From Phymorhynchus buccinoides (lineage: Eukaryota > Mollusca > Gastropoda > Neogastropoda > Raphitomidae): DNA of 64,000 bases. Below the pieces are notes generated by a model. That model searched no databases. It worked only from the letters and a program-made list of their open reading frames with translations, and was not told where the DNA came from. Below, in pieces: positions 26,901 through 41,200 of this stretch. The stretch lies in assembly GCA_017654935.2 (NCBI GenBank), contig CM065699.1, forward strand, positions 12,031,966 through 12,095,965. Direction: 5' to 3'. The stretch's first letter is position 1. The number at the start of each line of letters is the position of its first letter. A program made the translations under genes and the position numbers.

Positions 26901-29900
26901 AGGAGTCCCTGGGACCCCTTGTTTTGCGGGACGATTGGTGGCCCTGATTCAAACACAAACTCTGCCACCTTTTGTGTTTAAGAAATCCTGCTTGAGAGGC
27001 CAGGGTAGCTAACCCGTGGGCTAGCTTTTCTTTGAAGTAGTCATTGGCAGTGGAAGGCATTTCAAGCTAAGCTAGATAGATTCTTGCTGTCCTACATTTT
27101 CCTTCAGGAGGGAAGGTGGTAGAGTAGTTTAGATGTTTGCCTGCCTATTTCTATGCGTGAGTGAAACGGGTTCCAATCCGGGCCTTTCCTTTTCTTTCTA
27201 GCTCAGCGGAAAAATCAAACTGAACATCGAGTCATTTGGATTGGGACTTAACCCTAGTCTGACCCGTACGCTTTACACATGTAAAAATCAAATGGCAGTT
27301 AAAACTAATAAAAGTCGGTAAGAGCAGGGAGAAATCCCACTGCCTGGCATGATCAAATTGATTAGTAGGTTTCCCAAGTCAGCTCTTCCACCCCCTCCTC
27401 ATCTTGTCCCCCCCCCACCCCACCCCACCCCACCCCACCCCCTACTGCGTGTTCAGCTTATGATGGCGCAGGGTCAGCACACGGAAACCATGTATGGAAA
27501 TGACAAACATAGAAGAAAATGTGTTTAACGTCCTCCGACCTGGAACGGGTACCTGTGGGACATTTTTAAATGTACAGATAGTGGGTTGATCCTGGAGGTA
27601 CTGCAATACCAGGAAAGTCCCGTTTTATGGTAAAATGAAGTTCCGGCACACGTACCGACAAAGATAAAAGTGGAGATAAAAAGCACTGAAATATCTGTTC
27701 TTTCCTCCTCCTAGCTGATGGAGAGGGAGCAGGCGGGCCAGGACCTGCGTGTTCAGCTGACCACGGTGCAGGGACACCACAAGGAGACCCTGGAGCAGCT
27801 GTCAGAGAGGTCCCGCCACAACGCGTGTCTCAAGGCAGACCTGGCACGAACCACGCAGCAGAACAACGCCATGAGAGATGAGGTAGGAAACAAGTTATAG
27901 TGTTGGGTGCTTACACCACAAGGCAACCTTGGAGCAGCTGTCAGAGAGGTCCCGCCACAACGCGTGTCTCAAGGCAGACCTGGCACGAACCACGCAGCAG
28001 AACAACGCCATGAGAGATGAGGTGGTGGGGAAAGAATTTATTTTGTGTGTGTATGTATGTCAGAGAGGTCCCGCCACAACGCGTGTCTCAAGGCAGACCT
28101 GGCACGAACCACGCAGCAGAACACCGCCATGAGAGATGAGGTGGGGAAAGAAGTTATTTTGTGTGTGTATGTATGTCAGAGAGGTCAAGACACAACGCGT
28201 GTCTCAAGGCAGACCTGGCACGAAGTACGCAGCAGAACAACACCATGAGAGATGAGGTGGGGAAAGAAACATGTTATTTTGTGTGTGTGTGTATGTCAGA
28301 GCTAGTCGCTACGCAACGCATGTCTCAAGGCTGATATAGCATGAATTGTGCAGTAGCAAAATAACGCCATAAGAGATGAGTTAGGTAACAAGTTATAGTG
28401 TTGGATGCTTACACCACAAACAGACCATGGAGAACCTGTCATAGAGGTCGTTCACAACGCCTGTATGGAGGCAGACATTGCTTGAATCACGCAGCAAATC
28501 AACGATGTGAGAGATGAGGTAGGAAACAATGTTGGATGCTTACACCACAAACAGACCATGGATAACCTGTCATAGAGATTGTCCACAACGCCTGTATGGA
28601 GGCAGACATTGCTTGAATCACGCAGCAAATCAACGATGTGAGAGATGAGGCAGGAGAGGGGAAACAATCATTTTATAATGCTGATTTGTTTTTGTTTTTG
28701 CTTGTAAAAGGATGAACATTTAGACGTTTAAAATGCTCAAATAGGAACATTGCATGATTGTGTTTTCTTCCCATGTTGTTAACGAGTGTTTACTCTGTGG
28801 TGTGACAGGTGCAGGCCTATGAGGAGAAGATGAGGAAAATGCAGCTGGAGCTGAAGAACATGCAGGAAATCAGCAAAACTGCTGAAGAAGAGGTGACCCG
28901 AGTTTGTGTGTTAGAGAGAGTGAGTGTGTGTGTGTGTGTTAGAGAGAGTGAGTGTGTATGTTTGTGTGTGTATGTGCATGTTTGCCTATGTGTGGATCTG
29001 TGTCTGTATGTCTGGGTGTGGGTCTGTGTTTGCCTCTGTGTGGTTAGATTTATATGGGTTTGCCTGTCTCTTTATGTCTGCATGGGCACACAGATGACTC
29101 TTATTTCACCATTGATAACTGCTTAATGTAAGTTACCAAATAAAAAACTTAAATTTCCATCATGTCTATATCTACTACACCATTCTAATAATAGATGATT
29201 TTCTGAAAAAAAATAGTGGAGAGCACTTCGTGAAAATTAGAGTTGTTTACCTCCATTACTCGGTCAAATACCATAGCAACAGTGGCGTCGAAGCTTGAAA
29301 CCGCAGGATGCCAGTCAGCGACTTGCAATCATTTTTTTTTTATAAATAAGGGGTGGCCAGTTTCTACAAAGTGATACAACTTGCAAACTGTGACGTAAAA
29401 ATATAAATTACATCAATTTTAGAAGTGACGCACTGCGTTCTACATGCTGTGTCTCCTCAAACACATGAAGCGAGGGCTGGGGATTAACCTGATGGTAGAG
29501 TAACTTCCCCTGTTAGCAGCCTGCAGCAGGACCTGATGCTGAGCCAGGAGAAGCAGAAGGAGGCTGTGTGTGATGATAATGATGAGGATGAGGATGAGGA
29601 TGATGCTTTCTTTCAGCTGAACCACTTTGAGGAGCGGTACAGCAGCCTGCAGCAGGACCTGATGCTGAGCCAGGAGAAGCAGAAGGAGGCTGTGTGTGAT
29701 GATAATGATGATGGCGATGAGGATGAGGATGATGCTTTCTTTCAGCTGAACCACTTTGAGGAGTGGTACAGCAGCCTGCAGCAGGACCTGATGCTGAGCC
29801 AGGAGAAGCAGAAAGAGGCTGTGTGTGATGATAATGATGATGATGATGGCGATGAGGATGATGCTTTCTTTCAGCTGAACCACTTTGAGGAGCGGTACAG

Positions 29901-30217
29901 CAGCCTGCAGCAGGACCTGATGCTGAGCCAGGAGAAGCAGAAGGAGGCCCTGCAGGACCTACACTGCAGGGACCAGGACATGGCCGCCGTCAGAACCGAG
30001 GTTGCCACCATGCAGGACAAACTGCGATCCTCCAAGGAAGAGGTCAGTGCATCCATTTTGTTTTTCTTTGTGCGTTTTTTCAGTGAGAAATGTTAAATCA
30101 AGGCTGATTTGCTTAATATTTTGTAGTTGTCGTTTTTGATGTGTATGTGTGTGTTGTTTTTGTTGTTGTTTTAGTTTTTCTCAATCTAGATTTATTGCTT
30201 ATTAATGCACTCTTTTC

Positions 30218-30261
<44 letters not shown>

Positions 30262-33200
30262 ACTGCACCAGGAAGAGGTCTTATAGGTTTGTTTGTTTGT
30301 TGTTTTTGAGGGGGCATTGCTTTGGAAGAATTCAGGTTCACAATTGTCTTATTGGGTTTTCTCATATATGCAATGATTTTGATCCCTAGTCTCCACAATC
30401 CTCTATGCTGTTGCAAGAAAGATGTGAGCTAATAACAATATAACCTAATGCATAGCTAATGCATGGGAAAAGCCAGTGTAACAGAAGTTTTGGACACACA
30501 GTGACTATACAATACAAGCAAGGTTCTTGATAGATGTTCAGGAAACAATCATTTTAATATCTTTTTTGTGTCTGTTGAGGAGGCTATGATTTTTGCTTAG
30601 TTGATTACACCGTATTTTTTGGACTATAAGGCGATACTTTTTTCCCCAGACTCAGACCCCTGCGCCTTATAATGTGACTAATAAAACAGTAAGAAAATAT
30701 AATAACAAAATCTGAAATTTGTGTAAAATTTGGGGGGTGCATCTTTTTGCGTCTTGGCTTTATAGTCCGAAAAATACAGTATAAGGACAAAAAATAATAA
30801 TAGTAGTTGTTACGAAGATGATGACGATTCCAGACCAACCGACTGCAAGCAGAGCTGGACCAGCAGCGTCTGACCAACCGCAGTCTGACGGAGGAGATCC
30901 AGAACCTCAAGGTGTCTCTGGAGGAATCTCGCGCCAACGGAGATCGACTGCACCAGGAGAGCGAGCTGGTGGTCACCAACGTCAACACCTGGGTGCAGGA
31001 GCAAAAGTCAGTGACGTTCTGTCAATAGGAATTGTTCGCAAATAATTAAGGGGAGTAATCTCATGGTGTGTGGGAGTGATCTTGCTTGACTCAGTCGGAC
31101 AAACAGGAAGTTACACCGGCTTAATTAGCCGTCGCCTCGTGTGTTTGAGGAGACACACAGGACGAAGAATACAGTGCGTCATTCTAAAGTTGACATCATT
31201 TATATTTTTACATCACATTTTGCAAGTTTGATCAGGTTTTTTTGCTACTCTCCACTCCTCATTTCTCTAAAAACAAATTATGCAAGTTGCTCACTCACAT
31301 CCTGGTTTCACTCTTGAACGCCATGGTTGGTTTGGTTTGTCCGACTCAGTTAAGGTAAACAACTCTAATTTGCATGAAGTGCTCTCCCCTCGGTTTTTTT
31401 TCAGAAAATCATCTATTCTTAAATCTGTTGTGGGGTGGGGGTGGGGGAGGGTGTAGTCACAGACCTGGGGGCCGTCTCACAAGAGTGATCGCTCGTAGCT
31501 GTTCACGCAATTCAGCAAAAAACGGTCCTAAAAGAAATAATGATAATAATAATAATTATTATATTTTCTTCTTTTTAGAATGTTTTTTGAAATGGTGTCT
31601 ATAATTTGTATATAAAAAGGGGGGGGGGGGGATGAACGGCGTGAGTATTTTTTATTATTTTTTACATACTTCTTCATATTGTTTTGTAATAATGTTTTTC
31701 TTCTTGATTGTTTTGTCTCGTAATATTTGTAAAGCGCTCTGAGGATGATTTTTTTTATCATCGAAGAGCGCTATAGAAGCTTTACTTGTTTGCTGTTAGT
31801 TTGCGAATGTTCGCACTTTAGCTCGAGAGCTTGATCTCGGCAAACTATCACGTGACTTTCACAGGGTTAATACATTTCTTGTTGTTGATTGGCCCATTAA
31901 GGTTTGGTTAAAATGATTTTAAAAAATTGACCAATCAGACTGAGTTTGTCATATTTTTCCGCAAACGTTTTGTAATGTCATTTTTTTATACCCCTTTTGG
32001 TGTAGGCGTAATGTGCGTGCAGAGCGACATCTGGTGAAACTCATCCCAGGTCTTTCGTCACTTTATGAATAGCATTCTACAAAATCTGGACCTCTGCTAC
32101 TAACATTTAGAAATGGATAAATATGCATTTCAGTTATTGAATGCTTCACATTTTCAGACGACTGTTGATGGTTTTGATGAATTGGACCACATTTCATATC
32201 AAAACTTAACATTTCAGCTATTACTACTACGCATTGCATGTGTAAAGGGTAGCCAGGTTTGTCTAAGTAATTGTCAAAGGACAGTTTATGTTCTTTTTTA
32301 TTGTTGCAAAGCCATTTTTATTATCAGTTTTAAGCAAAAGTCAGGGTGTTTTGTGTGCATACATTTTGTTTATATAAGATAAGTTTGTTTTTCTTTGTGT
32401 CTATACTCTCAAACTAAGAGACCTTTGCACTGGGTGTTAGTGCTACAGCCTCAGGGATTGGTTTGGGGAACCATTCTAACCACACACTTTTCCTGGCCTT
32501 GAGTGGGGATGTGCCCTTGGCCAAGGCATCTCAGCTATAAACTAATTCCGTCCCATATTTCCAGAATAGCAGTTGCCTCCTCTGCTGTCTAGAGGTCATT
32601 GTCAGACATGATTTACCAACACACCACACGCACAGAGGTCATTGTCAGACACGATTTACCAACACACGCACAGAGGTCATTGTCAGACATGATTTACCAA
32701 CACACGCACAGACGTCATTGTCGGACATGATTTACCAACATACGCACAGAGGTCATTGTCAGACACGATTTACCAACACACGCACAGAGGTCATTGTCGG
32801 ACATGATTTACCAACACACGCACAGAGGTCATTGTCAGACACGATTTACCAACACACGCACAGAGGTCATTGTCGGACATGATTTACCAACACACGCACA
32901 GAGGTCATTGTCAGACACGACTTGCCAACACACGCACAGAGGTCATTGTCAGACATGATTTACCAACACACGCACAGACGTCATTGTCGGACATGATTTA
33001 CCAACATACGCACAGAGGTCATTGTCAGACACGATTTACCAACACACGCACAGAGGTCATTGTCGGACATGATTTACCAACACACGCACAGAGGTCATTG
33101 TCAGACACGATTTACCAACACACGCACAGAGGTCATTGTCGGACATGATTTACCAACACACGCACAGAGGTCATTGTCGGACATGATTTACCAACACACG

Positions 33201-36200
33201 CACAGAGGTCATTGTCAGACACGATTTACCAACACACGCACAGAGGTCATTGTCAGACATGATTTACCAACACACGCACAGACGTCATTGTCGGACATGA
33301 TTTACCAACACACGCACAGAGGTCATTGTCAGACACGATTTACCAACACACGCACAGAGGTCATTGTCAGACATGATTTACCAACACACGCACAGACGTC
33401 ATTGTCGGACATGATTTACCAACACACGCACAGAGGTCATTGTCAGACACGACTTGCCAACACACGCACAGAGGTCATTGTCGGACATGATTTACCAACA
33501 CACGCACAGACGTCATTGTCGGACATGATTTACCAACACACGCACAGAGGTCATTGTCAGACACGATTTACCAACACACGCACAGAGGTCATTGTCAGAC
33601 ACGATTTACCAACACACGCACAGAGGTCATTGTCAGACACGACTTGCCAACACACGCACAGAGGTCATTGTCGGACACGATTTACCAACACACGCACAGA
33701 GGTCATTGTCAGACATGATTTACCAACACACACACAGAGGTCATTGTCGGACACGATTTACCAACACACGCACAGAGGTCATTGTCGGACACGATTTACC
33801 AACACACGCACAGAGGTCATTGTCGGACACGATTTACCAACACACGCACAGAGGTCATTGTCGGACACGATTTGCCAACACACGCACTCACACTCTAACA
33901 TTGAACTCAATCGATGGATCTGCTCCAATGACCGATCAACTAATCCTTAATAGAGGTGACATAATAAATCCCTCAGGCAATTAGATTAATCCTCTTTTAA
34001 TAGTCAGCCTAGGTGTTACGTTCGCTGAATGCTAAGTGTAATTGTAGCGAAGCAAGACTACTACATTGGTTTAGTCATTTTTGTTGGGCTGTTCAATTTG
34101 CCGGTTCAGCTTTGTGTTGTGTTCTCTTCTTTTGTGTACAGTTTGCATTTGTGTTAAGCAAAAAGCTTTGTTATTAATTAAGGGAGAGAGGTCTGTGTGC
34201 GTCGCAGTCATGCTGTTTGATGAGGATTATGTTGAGTGGCGTTATTGGAGGATGTAAGTTTTGGGAGGTTTTTTGTTTTGGGTCAGTGTCTTTCTGCCCC
34301 TTTGACTTGGTTTCCATCTCTGTGTTTCTCTCATTGTTTCTGTCTCTTTGTCTGTTGTTTTTGTCTGTCTCTTTGTGTCTTTTGTCTGTCTTTCTCTCTG
34401 TGTCAGTCTCTATCCCCAGCCCTCTCTGTCTCTCTCTGTCTCTCTCCTTCTCTCAATTCTGTCTTTTCTATTTTTATATGAAAATGTTTTCAACAACAGT
34501 GTTTTTTTTATCCACCACTGTGTGATATGATCTTTGCATTTTATAATACATCTATGTTGGTCGTTTTAAGAATTTAGGTTGGTGAAACTTGTGTGTGTGC
34601 GTGTGTTTGCGCTAGCGTGCATGCATGTGTGTATGTCTGTGTGTGTCTGTGAAAGAACTGTCATACTTTTCACACCATTTTTATTCCACCACAGGATCTG
34701 TGTTAAGCACCAAGAAGAGATATATAGGTACATCTTTACTGGTTGTTCTATTTTATTTTAACCCTTTTTTTCAATCTTCAAATCTGTACGCATTTGGGGT
34801 TATTGTTTCTTTGGGATTGTTTTGAACACGTCCATTTGTGTTTTGTTTCTTTCCAGTTGCTGTTGGTTTTATGCATTTTGTTATTTGTTTTGTTCTGCTT
34901 AGTTGTTGCTTGTTTTATAACAACAGGATCTGTATGTGAACTGTGCATTTCTTAGCAAAACAGAAAATGACAAAAGTTGTAAAGGTTAAAAAAAAAAAAC
35001 GTGGGGATACCGGGGGTCTTTTGTATAAATAGTTCCCCCACCTTCTGGAAGTTGTATGCTTGTAACTTCCTCTAATCTGTCACTCTCTTTGACTCTGCCT
35101 TTTCCCTTTGCCTACTGTCATCTACTATCTTTCTGCCTTATCGGTCCATTCTCCTGCCTTTTTTTCCAGAAAAACTTTCAAAAAGATTTCCTCCAGCTGA
35201 AGTCAGACTTGCTGGGCCTAACTATTTCTTAGGCGCATAATGGCAGCATGACGCATCTGCGGTCATAATTGATAGGAAACTGAGCGATCGAAGAAGAAGA
35301 AATAAAGGTAAAAACATAATGCTAAGCAATGTGTCTTGGTTTCGTTTCAAGACTATCTGTAATTATGTCACCCAACTATGGGCCCTTTTTTTTATCTCTT
35401 TATCTTCAAACTTCCAAGGCATTGAACTAAAATGAATTATTATACGATTAGGGTATTTTATTGTCAAAAATGATGTGTGCTATCATGACAACCTGAATTA
35501 CAGGAATTACCATATAGGATGTTGATACAGGAATTACTATAAAGGATGTTGATAAAATGGTTTCTGCATCTTTGCCATAATGGACATATATTCAACTTAT
35601 GCAAATGATTCAGTAATATAGTTTGTGATAGTAAATACATTTGTACTGTCCTTATGTGCCTTCCCAGGTCGAGAGGACGTAAAGCTTAAATTTACAATAC
35701 AATACATTTGTACTGTCCTTATGTGCCTTCCCAGGTCGAGAGGACGTAAAGCTTAAATTTACAATACAATACATTTGTACTGTCCTTATGTGCCTTCCCA
35801 GGTCGAGAGGACGTAAAGCTTAAATTTACAATACAATACATTTGTACTGTCCTACTTCTTAAGCTGAATGTATGACGTTATTCTGGATTTTAAGATGGGT
35901 TATTGATGGGATTGTTTTAGCTGCAAATGTTTTCTTCTTCTTTTTAAAAAAATGTATTTTCCCTCCACTGCACTTATAAAAATATGGTCTGGTTGTTTCT
36001 TAGCATTGACATTTTTTGTTGGTTATTTTTTGTCTGTTTTTCCTTAATTTATTCTTTATCTGGCGTTAGTTGAAATTAACACAATAAATAAACATATCTC
36101 ATGGATATTCTCACATTCCACACCGGTATTTGGAGGCACACGACCCCCTTACGTTTTCTTTTTTTGTTGTTCTTTTTGGTGTTGTTAAAGTTGTTGTTTA

Positions 36201-38187
36201 GTGTTAATGCCGTCAAGACCACACACTAACCATGCACCTTTTAGTTGTACTAAAACTACTTGTCCTTGTTGTGCTTTGGCCACTACATTGTGCTGGTTAT
36301 TAGTCCCCGAGCCGAAGGTTCGGGGAGCTATTGTTTTTGTCTGGTCCGTCCGTCCGGTGTCCGTCCGACGTGCCTCCGTCCGTCCGGCTATTCGTCCGTT
36401 TTTCTCAAAAACTATTCAGTCTATCATCATCAAATTTGGTATACTAGTTTGCCAAGATGCAAGCTATCCTCTGATGTATTTGGTTTTACATTAAGGTCAA
36501 AGTCGCGCCAGTTACGGGGTTCAAACCCCGAAACACATAATCGCTAATATCTCGCGAAGTTTGGCATGTATTTTAATGCAGTTTTTTTCACAACATTTCT
36601 TGATGAATGGTCTATAACACAGTTGTCATGAATTTTTCTGTGCACGCGTGTGCGCATGATCGCGCACGCTCAAATCACGGGTCCGAACCCCAAGGCTATA
36701 TATAAAAAACTATTCAGTTACGTGCTGTTTTGATGCGTTTTTATGTAGTTACGTGCTGTTTTGATGCGTTTTTATGTATGTGTACAGCCGACACATTCCG
36801 ATTTCGGAGTACCTCGGCGATGCTGCGAGGGGACTTTGCAGCCGCTCGGCGTTGCACTTGTTGCTGTTGTTGTTGTTGTTCTTTCAGAGTACATGTATTG
36901 TTTTTTACTCCTGCCTTTGAAAATGGGAGTAACACGCTCACCTGAAGGTTATGTATTTGTGTGTCTGTCTGTCTGTCTGTGCCTGGTCTGTGTGTGACTT
37001 TGTCTGTGTTACCTCGGGGGGCTTCAGAGCGGTTTCTATTGTTGAGCGGAAAAAAAGGGAACAATTGCATGCACATATGTATGCATGCACACATACATAG
37101 AGAGGAGAGGGGGGGAGAGAGAGAGAGAGGCAGAAGGGGCAAAAGAATGTTTTATTTTTCTAATAATCACTGCTTACCACATTATTACATACAAACTTTA
37201 TTTAGAAAGTGAAAAGAACTATTTGTTTTCTTGGATTTTTTTTGGGGGGGGGATTTTTTTTGCAAAAGTTACTACCAGTAATTACAATTATTTAAGGTGA
37301 GTAAATTCTGCTTGTGTATTAAAAAATATATTCTTTTTAGGAACTTATAGCTTATTACCTTTTTTTTTACCAGACCTGATGTTTCAGTCTGTCTATCTGT
37401 AGTTATTATTATTATTATTGCCTGTATGGCAAAGATGCAGATCAACACCCCCTCCTCCATTTCTCTGTTCTTTCTTGGGGGGGTTTCAGTCCTGCCTTTC
37501 TTACTGCAGATTGAGCACTTCAACCTCCTTCATTTGCAATATTTAACATTGATTTTCATCCATTTACACAATTTAAAATATGCATTCAATAATAGTAGAA
37601 GATAAAGGCAAGACGGAAAGAACGCAATGAACCAAGACTGTGACAGGGGGTGTTGATCTGCATCTTTGCCTCCTGTTTTGCTTGATTATGAAGATAGGTC
37701 CGTTTACAGAGCAAGGAACATTTCATGGTAACATCAGCACATATCGATTGGTTTCCATTTATTGCCTAGTATGTTTGTTTAATATTTTGACTTTTTATGT
37801 AAATTAACTTGTACTTAATTTTGCAGGATGGCCAATGAAAAACTGGGCAACAAAATCAGGTTAGTTTGTGTGTGCATAGTTACATGTTTTTTCTTCTTTT
37901 TTTTGGAACTGACTGCAACAGTTACTGTGTTCAAAGAGTTTTTAATTTTGGGAACTTTTATTCACTGAAACTATTTTTTAAGAAGAAAAAAGTCACAATT
38001 TTCATGAGATTTAAAGAGAAAGAAACTGAATGACATTTGTGTAATAAAAATTTAAAAAAACTGCAGGATTTCACAAAGTCTCAGGAGAATTTAAAAATAA
38101 AGTGGTGGGTTGGGGACATCCAAAACACTAAACAACAACAAAAATAAAAACAAAACCGATGTTTCTGAGCATAACTCCTTCGTCTGG

Positions 38188-38250
<63 letters not shown>

Positions 38251-41200
38251 GGAATGAAATAAATAATGAATGACATTTATTCATGCCTTTTTCAATGAGA
38301 TGTTATATTTTCAAATGCTCTCTTCAAAATGTGCATGTTTATGTAAAGTGAAGCAAGCGAAGCTGGTAATGTTTTCAGTGACGTTTGTTTGTCTGTTCCT
38401 GGCTGGCTGATTGTGTATGTTAATTAACACGATAGCGTTTGACCGGAAGGACCCAAGAGGCTTGCAATTAGGGTATCTTGGGAGCTGGACGACCCCGCCC
38501 CCTCCACTAGTCTCTCCCCGTGGAGATACCGGGGGAGTCTTTCGTAAAAAATAGTTCCCCCACCTTCTTTAAGTTCTGTGCTTGTAACTACCTCTAATCT
38601 GCCACTCTCTTTGACTCTGCCTTTTCCTTTGGCTTTCTGTAATCTACTATCTTTCTGACTTATTGGCCGATTCTCCTGCCTTTTTAAGAAAATAAATCTT
38701 CAAAATAATGTTTCTCCTTTGAGCTGCTCCGAAATCGTAATGTGTCTGCTGTACGCAGCGGGGAGACCAGTGAAAACTGAAAAACCGGACACATACGTAC
38801 CTTACCCATTATGGCCATATGGCCTGGGAACGCAGAAGAAGAAGAAGGGTATCTTGGCCAAGTTAGAAAATGAAAGTCAATGGTCAAGGTCACTCGAGCA
38901 GTATATAATAATCTGTTGAAAAAAATCTTTTTAAATCAAAATATTGGCTATCTCAAAATAGAATTTCAGTCCCTTCAATTTTGATTTAAGCAATTTTTAC
39001 TCGTTTTTTTGTGTTTTCTAAAGTATGAATGAAAATAAAAATAATGATAAACCTGACCTGTCATTGCCATGGCTGTGACAGCGTCATTAGGTATTGTTGT
39101 GCACATGAAAATGGGCTTTGAGGTGTGTTGGGGAGGGAGGGGGGGGGGGGGGGGGGGGGGGGTAAGAGCTAAAGCAAGGTAGTAGATTTTTTGATTTTAA
39201 TTTTCAGAGAGCAGAGTAAAGCCGTCATGTCTCTCACCAGCGAAAAAGAGTGAGTAGAATATGTGTGTGTTTTAATTCATTTCACTTCAGTGTGTGAGTG
39301 CGTGTGTGTGTGCGTGTGTGTGTGTGTGTGTGTGCGTGTGCGTGTGCGTGCGTGCATATGGTAATAGAGGAAAAGCATTTTTCTCTGACCATAATATAGG
39401 GTTTTAGAAGATTGAAACCCTCTATGGTGATCAGGGGACAATTCCTCTTGAAGATGAAGATGTAAATACTGTTCAAACTTGGGGAAAGGCATCTCCTCAA
39501 GCTTAAAGCCCCCTCTGACATTCGATTTTCTGCATTCACTTTTCTCTGAATGCCTGAAAAATACATGTGCTAATGTAATGTTTACTCTATCATATCAGTT
39601 TATCATATCAGTTTATCATATCAGTTTAGGCTCTGTAGGCTTTTGAAGCCTTTTGCCCTCTAAATATTTTTCTCAAATGTATATAAATTTATATTTTTAT
39701 TTTTCTTCTTTCTTTCTTTTTTTGCCCGTGAATTACTTCGGCTATTGTGTATTTGTTTTTGGGGGGTTTTGTTTGTTTTTTATTTCTCCAAATTTGTGGA
39801 GTACATAATAGTATTAAATTTTTGGTCAATAAGATTTTTGAACATATTTAGTGATGATGCATTTACAGTTTCATTAGAAAGATTGTTCCATGCAGTTATT
39901 ACTCTGTTAGTAAAAAAGTTTTGAGCTGAACGACTTATTTAGGTTTTTTGTTAGTTTGAAATCATGCCCTCGTGTTCTCTCCTTGTCAGTTAGAGTTAGT
40001 AAAGTTTTACTCTGTGTGTAACATTGTTGTAAGAGAATTGTGAGAAAGCCACGCGGCACGTGTGCATGCATGTGATTTTATGTATGCAGTGAGTGAATAA
40101 TTTGGTAAACTGTATTGCGAGAGGATGCGCGTGAATGATGGTGAGCTATCCTCTCACTTTTGGATGGACGCTTGTACTGAAAGGATAAATTCTATTATTA
40201 CTTGTGGCAGCCAATATTGTATAATCTACTTGTGTTTGAGCGCCTTGTATAAGCTTTAAGCTTGTTGTGCTCGTTTTCATTTGTTTATGTTGCTGCTTTA
40301 TTATGTGTTACTCAATAAAAATTTATTTAAACCAAAGGATCAATAAAGAAGTAGAAGAATAAACTGCTTCATTGTTTTCAACCCATGAACGCAAGATTTT
40401 ACACTGTGTGCATTTACAGACTGCTGATGGAGCAGGTGCAGCTGCTGCAGAAACAGAACAACAAACTGAGACTGGAGCTGGAAGACAGACACGCCGAATG
40501 CAGTAAACTGAGAGTGGGTTCTTTCCTCTGCCTGGCCCATCAATGGCATTGTCCATCTGTCTGCCTGCATGTCTGTTTGACTGTCTGCCTGTCTCTGTTT
40601 TCGTTATGTCTGCATGGTATGCTCTGTTTATGTTTTGTTGGAAGTTGATAAACAGACCGTTTTGTTCATACAAGCACATTTTTATTTTATTTTTCCAACG
40701 TGGATTGTTTTCTTTTCTGTCTGCTTGCCTACCTGCTTGTTTCTCTTCTCTTTTTTTATGTCTGTGTGGCATGTTCTGTTGATGTTCTGTGTGGCATGTT
40801 CTGTTGATGTTCTGTGTGGCATGTTCTGTTGATGTTCTGTGTGGCATGTTCTGTTGATGTTCTGTGTGGCATGTTCTGTTGATGTTCTGTGTGGCATGTT
40901 CTGTTGATGTTCTGTGTGGCATGTTCTGTTGATGTTCTGTGTGGCATGTTCTGTGTGGCATGTTCTGTTGATGTTCTGTGTGGCATGTTCTGTTGATGTT
41001 CTGTGTGGCATGTTCTGTTGATGTTCTGTGTGGCATGTTCTGTTGATGTTCTGTGTGGCATGTTCTGTTGTTCTGTTGATGTTCTGTGTGGCATGTTCTG
41101 TTGATGTTCTGTGTGGCATGTTCTGTTGATGTTCTGTGGTGTTCTGTTGATGTTCTGTGTGGCATGTTCTGTTGATGTTCTGTGTGGCATGTTCTGTTGA

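Noticed and set aside
32598..33886. CRISPR-like array
   Set aside because: The units are contiguous with no unique spacers, and the setting is eukaryotic.
32598..33950. Long plus-strand ORFs (up to 296 codons) with His/Thr/Arg repeats
   Set aside because: They are readings of a 38-bp minisatellite in all three frames; no splice or start context and the same peptide appears in shifted copies.
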